Notes: a model not told the origin generated them from the letters alone. 64,000 nt of DNA from Bombus terrestris (GCF_910591885.1 NC_063279.1:8432001-8496000); one strand, 5' to 3'. Positions 51,886 through 64,000 are shown, counted from the stretch's first letter. A program made the numbers and translations.

Positions 51886-53147
51886 TATAGATCTTCAACT
51901 ATGAATGAATAGGATAAATGTAGCAAAAACCGGTCAAAATGTTTGGAATAGTGCAGTGTAGCGTCCGTATGCAATAATGGCGTACAATCCTTAGACCGTT
52001 TCAGCGGGTAACAGCCGGAAGTGATGATACAAGTATACAAATGCGAAACATACCAACATCCGGTGTTGCCAAGAAACGATAGTGAAAATTGAAAATGGCG
52101 GTGTATTTCTCAAAATTGCGCCAATTCAAACATAAATAATATTGTAGATTCAGTGTCCCTACAGATTGTTGTATAATGTTCAGATTTTTGTTTTTACCTC
52201 ATAGTATATTAAATGTAATTTACCAAACTTATGAATTATTATTTATAAGGACATTTGAATCAAACTTCAAAGAATTTTGTTATTGAATTTGCATTGTATT
52301 AATAAAACGTACTAAAATATATGAAACTATTATATTTAAATCATATATAAGCTCAAATTACAATAAATATCGAATTAAAAAGTTATTAATGGGAATTTCG
52401 GAAAAAGAAAGATTCATTATATCTTTCATTGGAATAGTATGTTTTGTTTGTTTATTATATCTCCTCTTATATATGTTATGTATTATATTATATTATACAG
52501 TTGAAAGAGAGATATTCTAGTAATTTTATATTCTAGATAAAAAGAATTTATTGTATTTTAAATACGGCAAAACGTGCATTTGTTTCTATAAAACCACACC
52601 AGTATGCACCTGCGCAGAAAGATGCGCGTGCTTCCTGCGTCTATAAAAACTGTTCAGATTGCATACTGCGACAGAATCAGAAACGAGGAAGATTCTCCGG
52701 TAGTCAGTAAACCATTTTTCTGTCGTCAAACGGATCAAGCTTTTTGTGAGACTTGGATCGGTCACAAAAAGCGGGATTCGCTTTTCGTATAGGAATTGGC
52801 CTGTTAAGGAGCCAGTTAATATATATAGAACGTTTGAAAATTGTGAGTAAAGGTAGTGACTTTTTAGATTTTGTGTAGCGGACGATACTGTGACCGATTA
52901 CTCTATGCTCTTCTTTATCATCGTTTTAAATAGAACCCTGTCAGTGATGAAAGTCGTCATTGGCTCCGTTCTCGGTGAAATCGCAATAAAGTTTAACCTT
53001 CGTATTTCGTTATTGAATTTTCAATGCTTTACATACTAGAACTAATCAATGAATTTTATAACAGTCATGGCCGCCAGCCGGTTTTCCTACCGTTTTATAC
53101 TGCATAGATCTTGTGCTCGTCGTTAAGTACCTTACTAAAATATCAAT
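51886..53147. promoter_or_regulatory. Divergent region between tra2 and loqs
   Basis: Two RNA-biology genes start back to back here. The segment 52600-52850 is GC-richer with TGCGCA and ATGCGCG motifs resembling NRF1-type half-sites, and a donor-like GTGAGT at 52841. It may be a loqs 5' UTR exon. No other coding sequence was seen. Confidence 0.45.
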
Positions 53148-56100
53148 ATGGATTCACACGTTAGTAATAACTTATTATTTTATTTTTCGTTGATTGTAAG
53201 GTTATTATATAAAGGATAAATGAACAAAATATATATTAATAATATGATATGACATATTATCAGAAAGTTTGCTTTTTCACAAAGAAAATCTCCTTATGTT
53301 ATGACTTTACAATAAGGGTTATTGATTTGAACATTTAGTAAATAAAAATAATTTGGATGATTTCCAATGCTTGACATCTTTCATTAATCTAAAACCCTTT
53401 AATTGTTTGTTTAATAATATGAAGTTTATGATATAGAACTTAATGGAATGATAATAAGTAATGTTTAAAAGGAAACTGTATAATTGAATGAATACATAAT
53501 TTCATGTTTGATAATTGTAATATGTTATGAATAAAAGATATGATTTTATTACTTATTATACTTTTTAAATCGAACTTTTATTAAAGATTATATATATAAA
53601 AATATATTGTATTTTATAGATTGCAGAAATGGAGGAAATACATCAACCGCAACAGGTTGGGCCTAATATGATGGCCACTGTAGGTGGGATTCCTAATCAC
53701 TCAAATAATGTTAGTCGGCGTAATCGAATCCGATCAACAATACACAGTTTGATGATAGGAAAACGTACAATAAGTGAGGCCGCTCAATTGGAGATGAAAT
53801 CATTGTCCAACAAAACACCAATTTCTATTCTTCAGGAATTGCTTTCTCGTAGGGGCACGACACCAAAGTATGAGTTAATACAAGTAGAGGGTGCTATCCA
53901 TGAGCCTATTTTTCGTTACCGTGTTACTGTTGCTGATGTTGTTGGTTTGTATCTAATTTTGATAATGCAATATTTATTTTTCAACTCATTGATTTAAATT
54001 AGGATACATTCATTCTAAGATAGCAATTGAAACTAGCATTATAATATATATTTTTACTTAAATATAAGTCATAATCATTAAATATAAGTAAACTATAACT
54101 TTGAGTTGAACACATAGTTTCAATAGAGGTCAAGTTAATGTTTGTTTTATTTACTTTAGTATTATTTAGTGTAGTATTATAAATTTACTTTTATATAGAA
54201 ATTAATTACACATTTACATTGAACAAAAGTGTAAAATGATAAGTATCTGATGATTGAAGTAGATCCAATTGTTTCAGCAATGGGGACTGGAAAATCAAAA
54301 AAGGAGGCAAAGCATGCTGCTGCAAGGGCTGTATTGGATAAACTGTGTAGACTAAATAGTGAATCACCAGATTCTCCACTTCCAAATAATCTATCAGAGT
54401 AACAAATATATATTAACAAACATATATTTTTGTATATAATTTTTTATATATTTATGTGTTTAATTTAGTTTATTTTATACAGTTCTGAGAACTTACAAGA
54501 ATTATCTGGATATGGAGAAGAAAAAATAATTACAAATCCAATTGGAGCATTACAAGAAATGTGCATGTCACGTCACTGGCCTCCACCAAAATATACAATA
54601 GAAAATGAAGAAGGCTTGCCACATGAGAGGCAATTCACAATTGTCTGTTCTGTTTTAAAATATCGGGAACATGGCCAAGGAAAAAGTAAGAAAGTTGCAA
54701 AAAGGCATGCAGCTCACAAAATGTGGCAAGCCTTACATTATATGAACACAGAAAGCTCTAATATAGATGAAGATGAGGTAAGACTATTTTGTTTGCTTAT
54801 GTATATATAAAATAAATTTATTATAAAATTATAAAGTATAATTTTATATATTTTTTATACATTTGGTATGATGCAATAATATTAAAATATTGTTTATATA
54901 AGTTGTGTAATTGTATGTGTATTGTTTTTGTTGTGTATGTGTGTGTATGTTTAGTGAAGTGGAAGTGATTTGGCACTGGAAACAGTATTATAAAATATGA
55001 GCTACCTTCCTGATCACCTTGAATCTATAACGGATAATTATTAATATTTCAATTACACATTTTATATGTGTATTTGTATCGTAAGTCATTTACACAACAG
55101 CATGTTTTTAACAATAACATGCTTGGATCATTTCCACTTCATTTTACTCTTAATATATGTGCAGTTATTGGAGAACTTTCTTCAATGATACGCATTTAAT
55201 TAAATTCTTACATATATTAATTGTCCGTTATAGGTTTTACAAAGAAATGCAAATGTGAGTGCCCGTTATGCTGATTTGAAAGGTAGCAAAATTTCAACAT
55301 TAACTACTATTCATAGCCTTAAGGTTTCACAATTTCATAAAAGTCTGAAGTCATCCACTGGTGTTAAACTTTTTGAATTACAGGTTTGTAATACAACTAA
55401 TTCAATCCCATTGGTTTTACTTTGTTTCAAAGTATAAAAATAAAAAAGCAATTTGATTAGATTTTTTAATTTCATTAAATTTGCTTCATTGTTTCTTTTT
55501 GTTATAGAATGCATATTTGAATGATGGTGATGTAAATTTGGTACAGTTCTTGCAAGAAATTGCTTCAGAGCAGCAATTTGAAGTAACTTATGTTGATATT
55601 GAGGAAAAGTCTATCAGTGGTAAGTTATTCATTTTTCTTTTTGTTAAATCAAATTTCATCAATTTATATTAGTTAATATATTTTTATATTTAACTTATTT
55701 ATTAGAAAATATAGTTAAATTAAGAACATGAATTACAAAACGTAAATTTTCTCATAATAAATTATTTTTCTGTAAGTACAAGATCCAAAAGTATATCATT
55801 TTCAGATGTAGGAATATCTTCACATATTTGTTCATTAAATGCTAGTGCAATTAAGTGCGGTATTTTTTGTTGTTTCTTTAAACATAAGTCCAAAAATTTA
55901 TCATAATAACCCATTCCATGTCCCAAACGTTTTCCTAATTGATAATACATATTATTGTAATTTTTAAAAATTAAAGCTTTTTCAAATAATCTATACAAAC
56001 TAAACTTACTTACCATTAGCAGTAAATGCAACACCTGGTATAAGTATTAAATCTAATCCTCCTAAAATATATAATTTTATAAAATATTAAATTTTGTATC

Positions 56101-57174
56101 TTGTTAGTTTTAATGAATTTAGAAAATATCAATAATATTATAATCTAAAATGGAGCATGATTGTATGCATTAATTATTTCAGGTTTTACCAGTTTGTAAT
56201 GCGTTTTCTCTAAGTTCATTAACATTTGGTTGTTTAATATTCCATTTGGTTAATGGTAGTGTTTCATAATCTTGCATTGAAAGTAGTTTAACCATTTCCA
56301 TTTCTTTTCCTTTATACCTAGGAACGAATACGACTTTTTTTCTTTCAAATATATATTTTAATATTTCAATTGTGTCAATTTCATCTTTTGTGCTTAGATA
56401 TAAGGAAATTCTTGTGCTTTCTCGAAACTGTGGTAGAGAACATAGCTGTGCATGCAGAAATATATTTGTCATAAAGAGTTTCAGATAAAGATATAACATA
56501 ACCTCTTCTTTATATTATGAATACCTTGATTATTTCTTTAATATACTTACTTTATCAAATACCTTCATTGATTGTCTTTGTTTCTCTTCAGTATTAAGTT
56601 GTGTAATAATATCTTTCATTTTTTTACGTAAAGCACTTTTAGCAGATTTTATTCCAGCCATAATTTTTATCAATATGCACCTCTTACAAAAAAAGAACTC
56701 TATAAAACATGTGTATAACCTGTGACATAATTATTATACATCACAATTATCTGTAATCTATATTTAGGTATTATTCATATATCTTTCTTAAAATAGTCCT
56801 GTATCTTATCTAAATGTTCAAAATTTTTAAGTTTACCAATTATCTTCATATATCAGCTATATCATATTTCATTTATTTGAATGTTCTAATACTTGTGTTG
56901 CTTTCTTTCATATTGTTCATTATAATTAGAGCATTAATTGAAGAATTATTAATTAAAAGTAATGTTTTGATTATTATTTCCATTATATGTAAATATATAT
57001 GGATTGGATTAGATGAATGTTTCGCTCCTTATTACAGGTAAATACCAGTGCCTTGTGCAGTTGTCTACCTTGCCAGTAGCAGTTTGCTATGGTTGTGGTG
57101 TTACTAGTAAAGATGCTCAAGCTAGTGCTGCTCAAAACGCTCTGGAATATCTTAAAATCATGACCAAAAAGTGA
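53148..57174 (+). CDS. loqs: Loquacious / TARBP2, dsRNA-binding Dicer partner
   Basis: Exons: 53148-53159 (MDSH, likely first coding exon), 53620-53944, 54278-54398, 54483-54777, 55234-55383, 55508-55619 and 57038-57174. They give 383 residues, or 376 from the next ATG at 53629. Three dsRNA-binding domains are visible. dsRBD1 spans about 69-138 (ISILQELLSRRGTTPKYEL, then GTGKSKKEAKHAAA). dsRBD2 starts at NPIGALQEMC and carries GKSKKVAKRHAAHKMW. dsRBD3 starts at NLVQFLQEIA and ends ALEYLKIMTKK. The first two bear the basic KKxAK motifs that contact RNA; the third lacks them and in this family binds Dicer. The protein assists Dicer in microRNA or siRNA processing and loading. A nested gene occupies the last intron, and an alternative acceptor follows the stop. 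Confidence 0.93.
55762..56661 (-). CDS. Mthfs: 5-formyltetrahydrofolate cyclo-ligase (MTHFS)
   Basis: Four exons, 5' to 3': 56551-56661, 56190-56445, 56014-56061 and 55762-55934, giving 195 residues. Landmarks are the basic N-terminus (KSALRKKMKDI), LYLSTKDEIDT, VFVPRY, DLILIPGVAFT and GKRLGHGMGYYDKF, the last being the nucleotide-binding signature of the family. The enzyme converts 5-formyl-THF to 5,10-methenyl-THF using ATP in one-carbon metabolism. The whole gene lies antisense inside intron 55620-57037 of loqs. An AATAAA on this strand is at 55698-55703. Confidence 0.94.
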
Positions 57175-57196
57175 GCCAGCGCTTTGTTCCTGCCAG

Positions 57197-58635
57197 CTGT
57201 CACTATCAATTGTAAATCACATAATAATTTACTGTCCAAAAATCAAAATAGCAGTGCAGATTCCAAAATTTTATCAAACAATCAAGTAGCGGATAAGAGT
57301 AAAAGTCAAAAGCTCGATCACGTGGGGAACAAAAGTAGATTATCAAAGCCATCCGTCAGAGCAGTAAACACTGCAATGGGGAATAAAGATGCTACATTGA
57401 GTACAATCACCACAACTTCAACTGTTACAGTTTCTTCAAATAGAATGAATTCATCTATAAAAAAGAATAGTGGAAACAACGAGAATTTAAAATCTAATGA
57501 ACAACTAACAAAGAATACATCAATCGTAACCGCAAATCAATCTAGTTCTACTTTCAGTAGTGTAAGAGGTGTTACTGCAACAAGTGTTGGTGGTAATGTT
57601 TCTCACGAAAGTACATCTAAGTCCAAAGACTACTCCGCTAAAAAGTTTTCCAGTGAAATTGATTCGAAAATGAAGAATTATCAAATACAATCCGAATATA
57701 AAGAATCATCTGTAAACAATCAGGATTACAAAACAAGGAATAGCACAACTATGAACAACTTATCATCGAGGTTCGTAAACCAGTCGTCGGTTCAAACGTT
57801 GCACAGGGAAAACCATGGAACTGCTTCCAGTACACATCAATCTCGGCCAGCGTCACGGAACGATAACACCGCATTTGCCGTAGCTAGGAAAGCATTGGAG
57901 CAACAGAATCCTGCGTCGAAGATGACACCGATCAATTTTCCACCACTGCGTGCTCCACAGAGCATTGTGAATGTTCGCCATCCTTTTGTCACAGAAGCGA
58001 GAACTAAGCATAATGATATTGGTGGTCCAAACTCCAAATCGAAACTGAATGTGGCGAGTTCTCTGCAAAGTGGTGTGAAGGATCTTGATCATAGTAGGCA
58101 AACCTTCCATAGCTATGGCACATCACAGATCGCTGGTATTCCAAATGTTCAAAATTTAAGCAATGTCACGGCGAATATGTCACCTTATGCCAGACCGGAA
58201 AGCTTCCCTCAGCCAACCGTTGCAAGTGTGCTATTTCCTGATACATCACAGTTTCCTCAATCACCTCCATTCAGTACAACGCAAATTGGACAGCTGAATC
58301 AATATCAAACATATGATCCTGGCAGTTTTGCAACTACACCAGTGAATGTGAACCCAGTAATCCCTCAATTTTCTGCAGAGAGTTCTATTCCGTATCCGCA
58401 ATACGACAATCCTCCTCAATTCGTGCAACCTAATCATTATCCAACTGCGGATATAGCGAATAATCAGTATCAGTATCAAGCGGGTGTAGGGCAACTACAA
58501 GAGTCACCAATGTTCATACAAAGCCTGCGAAGTCCTATCGCCGTAACGGATCAGTATGCTGCTCCAAATTATGCTAGAACGGTTAGGGCAGAATTGATAC
58601 CACGATTGAGGAGGCCACCAAGATTTAACAAGTAA
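57197..58635 (+). CDS. Long open tail exon, alternative 3' end of loqs (candidate)
   Basis: The loqs stop TGA (57172-57174) is followed in the same frame by an open stretch to TAA at 58633-58635. A strong acceptor, CTTTGTTCCTGCCAG, ends at 57196. Joining it to the phase-1 donor at 55620 keeps the frame and gives 480 codons, so the isoform would have about 817 residues. It would lose the second half of dsRBD3. The tail is rich in Ser, Asn and Thr, then Pro, Gln and Tyr in the last third (for example FPQPTVASVLFPDTSQFPQS), with no domain I recognise. AATAAA is at 58837-58842. The alternatives are a separate gene or stop-codon read-through. Confidence 0.6.
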
Positions 58636-58648
58636 AAATGATTTTTTA

Positions 58649-58668
58649 CACGCGCGCGCGCGCGCACG

Positions 58669-58748
<80 letters not shown>

Positions 58749-58802
58749 ACACACCACACCACACCACACCACACCACACCACATGCACGCACACGCACAC
58801 AT
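58649..58802. repeat. Compound CG/CA/CCACA microsatellite
   Basis: An alternating CG tract passes into about 30 CA repeats (from about 58679) and then several ACACC pentamers (about 58745-58783). It lies 14 bases after the tail stop, so it would be in the 3' UTR. Alternating purine-pyrimidine DNA of this kind can adopt the Z form. Confidence 0.95.
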
Positions 58803-58836
58803 TATATATATATTATACATACACAATATATTCTTG

Positions 58837-58842
58837 AATAAA
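58837..58842 (+). terminator. Candidate polyadenylation signal after the long tail exon
   Basis: AATAAA lies about 200 bases after the tail stop, just beyond the compound microsatellite. Confidence 0.45.
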
Positions 58843-61070
58843 AATTCGTAGCCGTAAATGAAGGAAGGATGAAAACGAGGAACATAAATCGAATGATAAC
58901 GGCACGAATTCATGGAATCGTATTATACCTTTCAATAGAAATGAAGAACGTCCACGTGTATCTTGCGTGCAGAAATAATCGGGAAATTTGCCAATCTACT
59001 TGATTGAACTATCGATATGTCAAGTGGAGGAGATTTGGTAAAAGTTATTTCAATTTCTGATCCATTTTGAAATAAATTTTAACCAGTCTATGCGAATTAA
59101 TGCGCGCGTGGAAGTGATAACTAGTATTTTGGCAAAATTGCACGAGATGCACGGTTAGCGTTATTAGTAGTCATTCGAAGAAATTCTGTCTGAAATGGTT
59201 TGATACGTAAATACATGTACAAAGCAGAAACGTATTACGCAGCGAAGAGAGAAGAAAAAATCATTTTGACTTGTTTTCATCATTAAATGTGACACGGCAG
59301 GGCATAATAAGTTGAGTTCGATATAATTTTGTGACGTAATTTATCTAATATCATTGAAATTCGAGACAGAGGGAAAGAAGAGAAAGGGAAAAAGATGGAA
59401 AAAGAGAGAGAGAAAAAGAAAAGTTATTACAACCAGATTGTTAAATTGTACATAAATTATAACTATTGATAAGAATAGTTTCATTTCTATAAATATATAG
59501 TATTCGGAAATATGGTTCTGGACAAATTTGTTTTCGGTCAATCGAAGAAAGCAAATTTGTTAGTAAATGCAGCAGAACCCATAGCCATGTTGCACATAAA
59601 AATCGATAGAAACGAAGAAAGATTTGTGAAATAAAAAGAAAAGAGAAAAGCAACTGAATTATAATTATAATAACGATAAGTCCTAGTTTTAATGAATGGT
59701 ATCCTACAAGCTATACTTTGCATAGAATTAGTGGAGGTTTTCCAATATTTGCATATTACTTAGCTTACTGCTATGTTTTTAATGTGCTTCACTATTTATA
59801 TATGGAATGGCGGTGTAACGATGTTCATTGCAATGCGACCGTATGCAAGGATGATTCATTTCTAATAGGAAAAAGAAAGTGAAAAGAGTAACGTTTAACA
59901 TATAATGTCAAGTAACTCGCTTAATTTGAACATCGTGTCTCCATTGAACGTATGCACAGTGCAAACGTAGCTTTCGGCGATCCGAATATAATGAAGGCGA
60001 TCGCGATAAAGTAACGATATAATCTTTCAGTGGTGTATGTTTTTCCTTTAGTATGGTAGCTTATAAACTCATAAGCATCACATATTAATACGCGTAAAAT
60101 TAATCGTTAAGGGAAATCCTCATTAAGTACGCATTTCGTATTAAACGAAACTATATATTCGTATGTATTGAATTTTTAAATTGTCTACGTGCGTCGACGT
60201 CACCGGATAAGACATTTATACTAAACGGAAAAGAGAACAACAATATCGCATATGGACATATATACCGTCAAGAGAATACGATCAGGAATCAAAAAGAAAA
60301 TAGAAAGGAAAAGAAGAAAAGTGAAGGTAAGACTGGAAAAAAGAGGAAAACGAAATAAAAAGAAAAGGTAGACATGTTGCGTAACAATGCAATTTTTAAC
60401 CGTGGATCATCATCCTGTTTGTGAAAAATGTGGAATACGAAAAAGAATTATTGCTTTTCCAATGAATCAAGAGAATAAGCGAGAAAACGTTCGTTGTAAC
60501 ATCGATCGACGGACAGTGCGAATTTTTATCTTGCGTTCGATTATTATTCCCGTGTAACAGGAATCTGTGTGTGCATACGCAATTTCGTTCAGCGATGATT
60601 TTTATCCCCGTTCATTTGCAAAAGAAACGAATCTCGTTGATTACCAATGGTCTAGTATTATTATTAGATATTAGATAGAGATAAATTATATTTATGTCTC
60701 GAAAATTTGGGGATAAAAACGAATTTATCCACATATTGTCTTATTTTCCAGTATTTCTCATTGGAAAGATTAATGCGTACTATAATTATTGTTAATTTAT
60801 AAAGTATCGAATATAACAATAGGATCGAAAGTGAAATGCAAATAAAATGTGAAATTTTCCCTGTGAAAAATGTCATGTATGAAATAGTGTATGCATACTG
60901 CATTAATCATCGATTCGATATAGCGATGCAATAACAAGCCAATGGATAACCGCGCATAACTGCGATACCTTGCCCGCGCATTCGACGTTATTGATAGTAC
61001 AAAAAGTTCATTTCCTGTAAGGATAAATCGCATTGCGGGTCAGGGTACCACGGAAATGCGTATAATTGCG

Positions 61071-61073
<3 letters not shown>

Positions 61074-61124
<51 letters not shown>

Positions 61125-61181
61125 AGCGAGCGAGCGCAAACGCGCACGAGAAAGAGAGAGAGAGAGAGAGAAAGAGAGCGA
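61074..61181. repeat. GA / GAGC microsatellite
   Basis: Two GA tracts are separated by degenerate GAGC repeats (about 61117-61150). Confidence 0.92.
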
Positions 61182-61752
61182 GATAAATAATAGAAGCGAA
61201 TGAGTGAGTGAAACGATAATGTGCCTCGACGACACGAGTATCCGGAGGAGATAAAGGAAAATTAATGAAACCCTAAGCCTAAGGTGATGTCTCAAGAATT
61301 GCGACATAATTTTCTGGCCGGGTATATTTCATACATTTGGAAAATAGGCATTACTTACATGCAAAGTATAGAATGTGTATGCGTGTAAACGAAAGTACAC
61401 TGCTAGATTGATACCGCGATCAGTTATTTCTTTAAGGATACAAAAAAGCGATAAGAAAGAAATGAGAGAAAACTAGAAATTCATTGTAGGAAGAACAGAA
61501 GCATTATAGAACACAGCGATTCGATTTACGGATCGTAATCGTTGAAACTAACGAAATTTCTTCTGAAACGCTTAATTGCTACTACGGGTGATGATAATTT
61601 TCTGTAATTATTATATTTATTTTTTTAGAATGTATACATGGAATTAGAAAATTCGTCATGTCTTCTGTTTTGACGTTCGATTCCATTTAGTACGAGATAT
61701 TTTTTAATTTTTTAATAATTTCTTTCCTTTTTTTTTGTTTCAAACTATAAAG

Positions 61753-61942
61753 CGCTGCTTTGCGTATTGAAAGTTTGACTACAGTTTCGTGTGTATCCTC
61801 CACTTGTAAGCAGTTTTCTGTGCCAATCGAGATTAATTCGTTGCGAGATCTGACTTCAGATGGTAAAACGGATACAATACCAAACAGCGCCTCATCGCCG
61901 AAAGGCGTTATAAAAAAGTTGTTGAAACTTGCCAGTTCGTAA
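61753..61942 (+). CDS. Candidate terminal exon of unknown gene or of the loqs tail
   Basis: A long pyrimidine tract (61729-61741) leads to an acceptor at 61751-61752. The following frame is open for 63 codons and ends in TAA at 61940-61942. Its composition is non-repetitive and GC-richer than the surroundings (for example KGVIKKLLKLASS at the end). It needs two bases from an upstream exon. The donor-like AA|GTAAAA overlapping the stop of the 57197-58635 frame supplies exactly that phase. I recognise no family. Confidence 0.35.
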
Positions 61943-64000
61943 GGGAACATATCAACACATAATGTAAAATTTGAAGAAAATGATATATTGTATATTTGTC
62001 AAAAGAATCGCTCTTTCTATTAAATGAGAAGTTTTGTATGTTTTTGTTTATCAGAGAAATTTCGAATTGATGGCGGTACAAATTTTTTGATGTACATCTT
62101 TTTTCCAAAGAAGAATATTTTATTTTTGTTTTCAATTACGCAAAGTCGTAATTTGTTCTTTATTTTTGTTGTTTATGGCAAAAATCAATGCTATATGTAT
62201 TTTTTACGTATACAAAAAAAGACGATACAGTAAAATTCTTCGCATTTTACAGTGATATATGCACCCTTGAAATAAAATTGGAAAAATTTTTCTAAACCGT
62301 TGTTCGTAATCGAAACGCCCCGTTGATCTTTCACGATTTCGCTTTAGCTTTCTGTGCTGCGAATACCAGGAGAATCTCCGAGAGCGTTTAAAGATTGAGT
62401 CGATCCATCGATCAAAAATTGTTAATCGACGCGATTAGTTTGCTTGAAAAAAATTAGTCAATTCGATTAACTACTTCAAAAAATAAACGAAAAAGAAGAA
62501 AAACAAAGCGTCGATTTATCGTACCCTGACATCACTTGATATTCTGTTGTTTAAAGGGAGGGGACGATAATTTCGGGCGAAAAAAAATTAGCGTGCGATC
62601 TGGCTATCAAATAGCGAATTAAGAGCATAATGAAGGAAATATTGTGATGCATAATGAGACAAAATATTATAATAGAGAGAGAAAAATAGACTTCCCACCT
62701 TCTTCGACTACGGGGAAGCACTTCTTCGTGGACCAACCTAGGAACGAGAAAAGGGGACGAGATGCTTTCGATTCGATTCATGAGAATATAGCCAATATAA
62801 TACTTTCTTTTTGTCCATCACGTCTATCACGATATTATATCATATATACATACATATATATACTTCGTTTCACTTTTCTCGTTCGTATTCTTTACCACGG
62901 AAGCGTCCTTCTAAGCTGCGCAAAAGAAGAACTTGATTTCCAATGACTTTTGAAGTCAGTGGACGAATAAAAAAAATGAAAGAGGAAAAGAAAGGTTTAT
63001 TAGCATCTTTCAACGGGATCCGTCGAGTCTCGTGTATTAAGTAAAAAATAAATTGAAATTGAGCCAACACGAAACGACTATATATTTTACTTATGATTTT
63101 ACTGTTTAAGCGTTGCTGCGTTTTGTAACGATTTTGCATACCAAGGAAATTAAAATGAAACGAAGAAATTTCTGTAGATTGAAAGGTACATTTTCGAAAA
63201 TATTTTGCGAACGAATGAACTTCCATTGCATCTATCTTCATTGTCTCTATCCTTTTATCCCACTCCCATAAACATACTTATTTACCTATTTACCTATATA
63301 CGAATACCTATATACATACGCGAGCGCGCGATATCGAAATACAATTGTAAAAAAGAAAAAAATCGTCAACTACCAATTCCCTTAATCTTTCCAGTACGAT
63401 CGATTTTTTAAATAATCGAAAGCAAAAGAGAGGGAAAGAGACAAAAGAGCCTTAGAAGAAAGAAGGTAATATTAGTTTATGATAAAAGAAGGAGGAAGAA
63501 GCATTAAAATTTTAGTGTCGATGCGTAGACGATATTTGTCGATAATATCCTTTCCCATTCTGTGAACTTCGAACTCTTATTGCAGAATCGTTTACCGGAT
63601 AGTGAAGAATACCATGTAAATTTCAACGATACGAAGGATACGTAGATATTAATTTGTTCCTTACTGTAAGGAGAAAAAAGGAAAAGATGAGGAAGAAAAC
63701 ACTTTTATAAGATGTATAATATTAAAGATCCAGCGTGTCTGAATGTAATTTGTAATTTTTATATGTGGAGGGGGACGCGTTAGTGACTTCTTTATGTTCT
63801 CTATTCTATCTTTCCACTACCTTCTACTTCTTCCGCTGCCTTCCTTCCGGTCTTTCATATCTCCCTCTTCTTTCTTTCTTTTTTTTTTATAAGTTAAATT
63901 ATTCTGTGTTTTGTAAAGTAATATCGTCGGTTTTGTATAATCGACACGATTTACCGACACACAACACGGACATGACATACAGATAACGACTTAAAATAAT

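Larger units (their letters stand above)
58803..64000. other. Large mostly non-coding region
   Basis: About 5.2 kb holds purine-rich stretches, a GA/GAGC microsatellite and one candidate exon at 61753-61942. Other open frames are short and repeat-derived or composition-driven. No tRNA or transposon was recognised. It may be intron or 3' flank of a gene that continues beyond the window. Confidence 0.45.

Noticed and set aside
57172..57174. Programmed read-through of the loqs TGA stop
   Set aside because: The next base is G rather than the C favoured at known insect read-through sites, and a well-placed phase-matched acceptor explains the open frame more simply. It is not excluded.
58504..58913. 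Open frames made of alternating Val-Cys or Thr-His
   Set aside because: They are translations of the CA microsatellite.
61008..61307. Ser/Leu-rich minus-strand open frame
   Set aside because: It is a translation of the GA microsatellite.
61687..61950. Minus-strand open frame opposite the candidate exon 61753-61942
   Set aside because: The + strand reading has a strong pyrimidine tract and acceptor, and the minus reading ends in Lys-rich sequence made by that same tract.
1..64000. tRNA, rRNA, CRISPR arrays and prokaryotic operon signals
   Set aside because: None was seen. The window is spliced eukaryotic DNA, although weak tRNA-like folds cannot be excluded without a covariance search.

Overview
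This is a nuclear animal genome window, very AT-rich (by eye about 70% or more), with GT-AG introns and compact multi-exon genes. The proteins are of insect type: a Mud/NuMA-like spindle protein, Pecanex, a Slipper-type mixed-lineage kinase, Transformer-2 and Loquacious. The base composition and gene set suggest a bee or another AT-rich hymenopteran. That assignment is an inference; no species marker was found. I rebuilt exons by hand and checked every junction for reading phase.

Layout. 1-3.2 kb (+): the 3' end of an unidentified gene, with a small TA-flanked MITE-like element in one intron. 3.8-10.4 kb (-): mud. 11.2-11.6 kb (+): TMEM218-like ciliary protein. 11.9-12.3 kb (+): mitochondrial thioredoxin. 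12.3-14.8 kb: non-coding. 14.8-23.1 kb (-): pecanex, 15 exons. 24.4-33.4 kb (+): slipper-like MLK kinase with alternative C-termini and a long 3' UTR. 37.6-39.5 kb (+): divergent aldose 1-epimerase. 39.6-42.8 kb (-): DDX11/Chl1 helicase. 43.4-44.2 kb (+): DHHC palmitoyltransferase. 45.1-47.5 kb (-): QSOX. 50.2-51.9 kb (-): transformer-2. 53.1-57.2 kb (+): loquacious, with MTHFS nested antisense in its last intron. 57.2-58.6 kb (+): a 480-codon open tail. 58.6-64 kb: mostly non-coding, with microsatellites and one candidate exon.

The genes do not form one pathway. Two pairs share themes: tra2 and loqs (RNA processing and small-RNA loading) are divergently arranged, and mud, the TMEM218-like gene and ddx11 relate to spindle, cilium and chromosome biology. 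Several neighbours are head to head (mud/TMEM218, pecanex/slipper, ddx11/DHHC, tra2/loqs), so shared promoters are plausible.

The most unusual points are: (1) a phase-matched alternative acceptor in the last loqs exon that would replace half of dsRBD3 with a disordered tail of about 480 residues, possibly continuing to an exon 3 kb downstream; (2) an epimerase lacking two catalytic residues; (3) several alternative exons and a GC-AG intron in the MLK gene.
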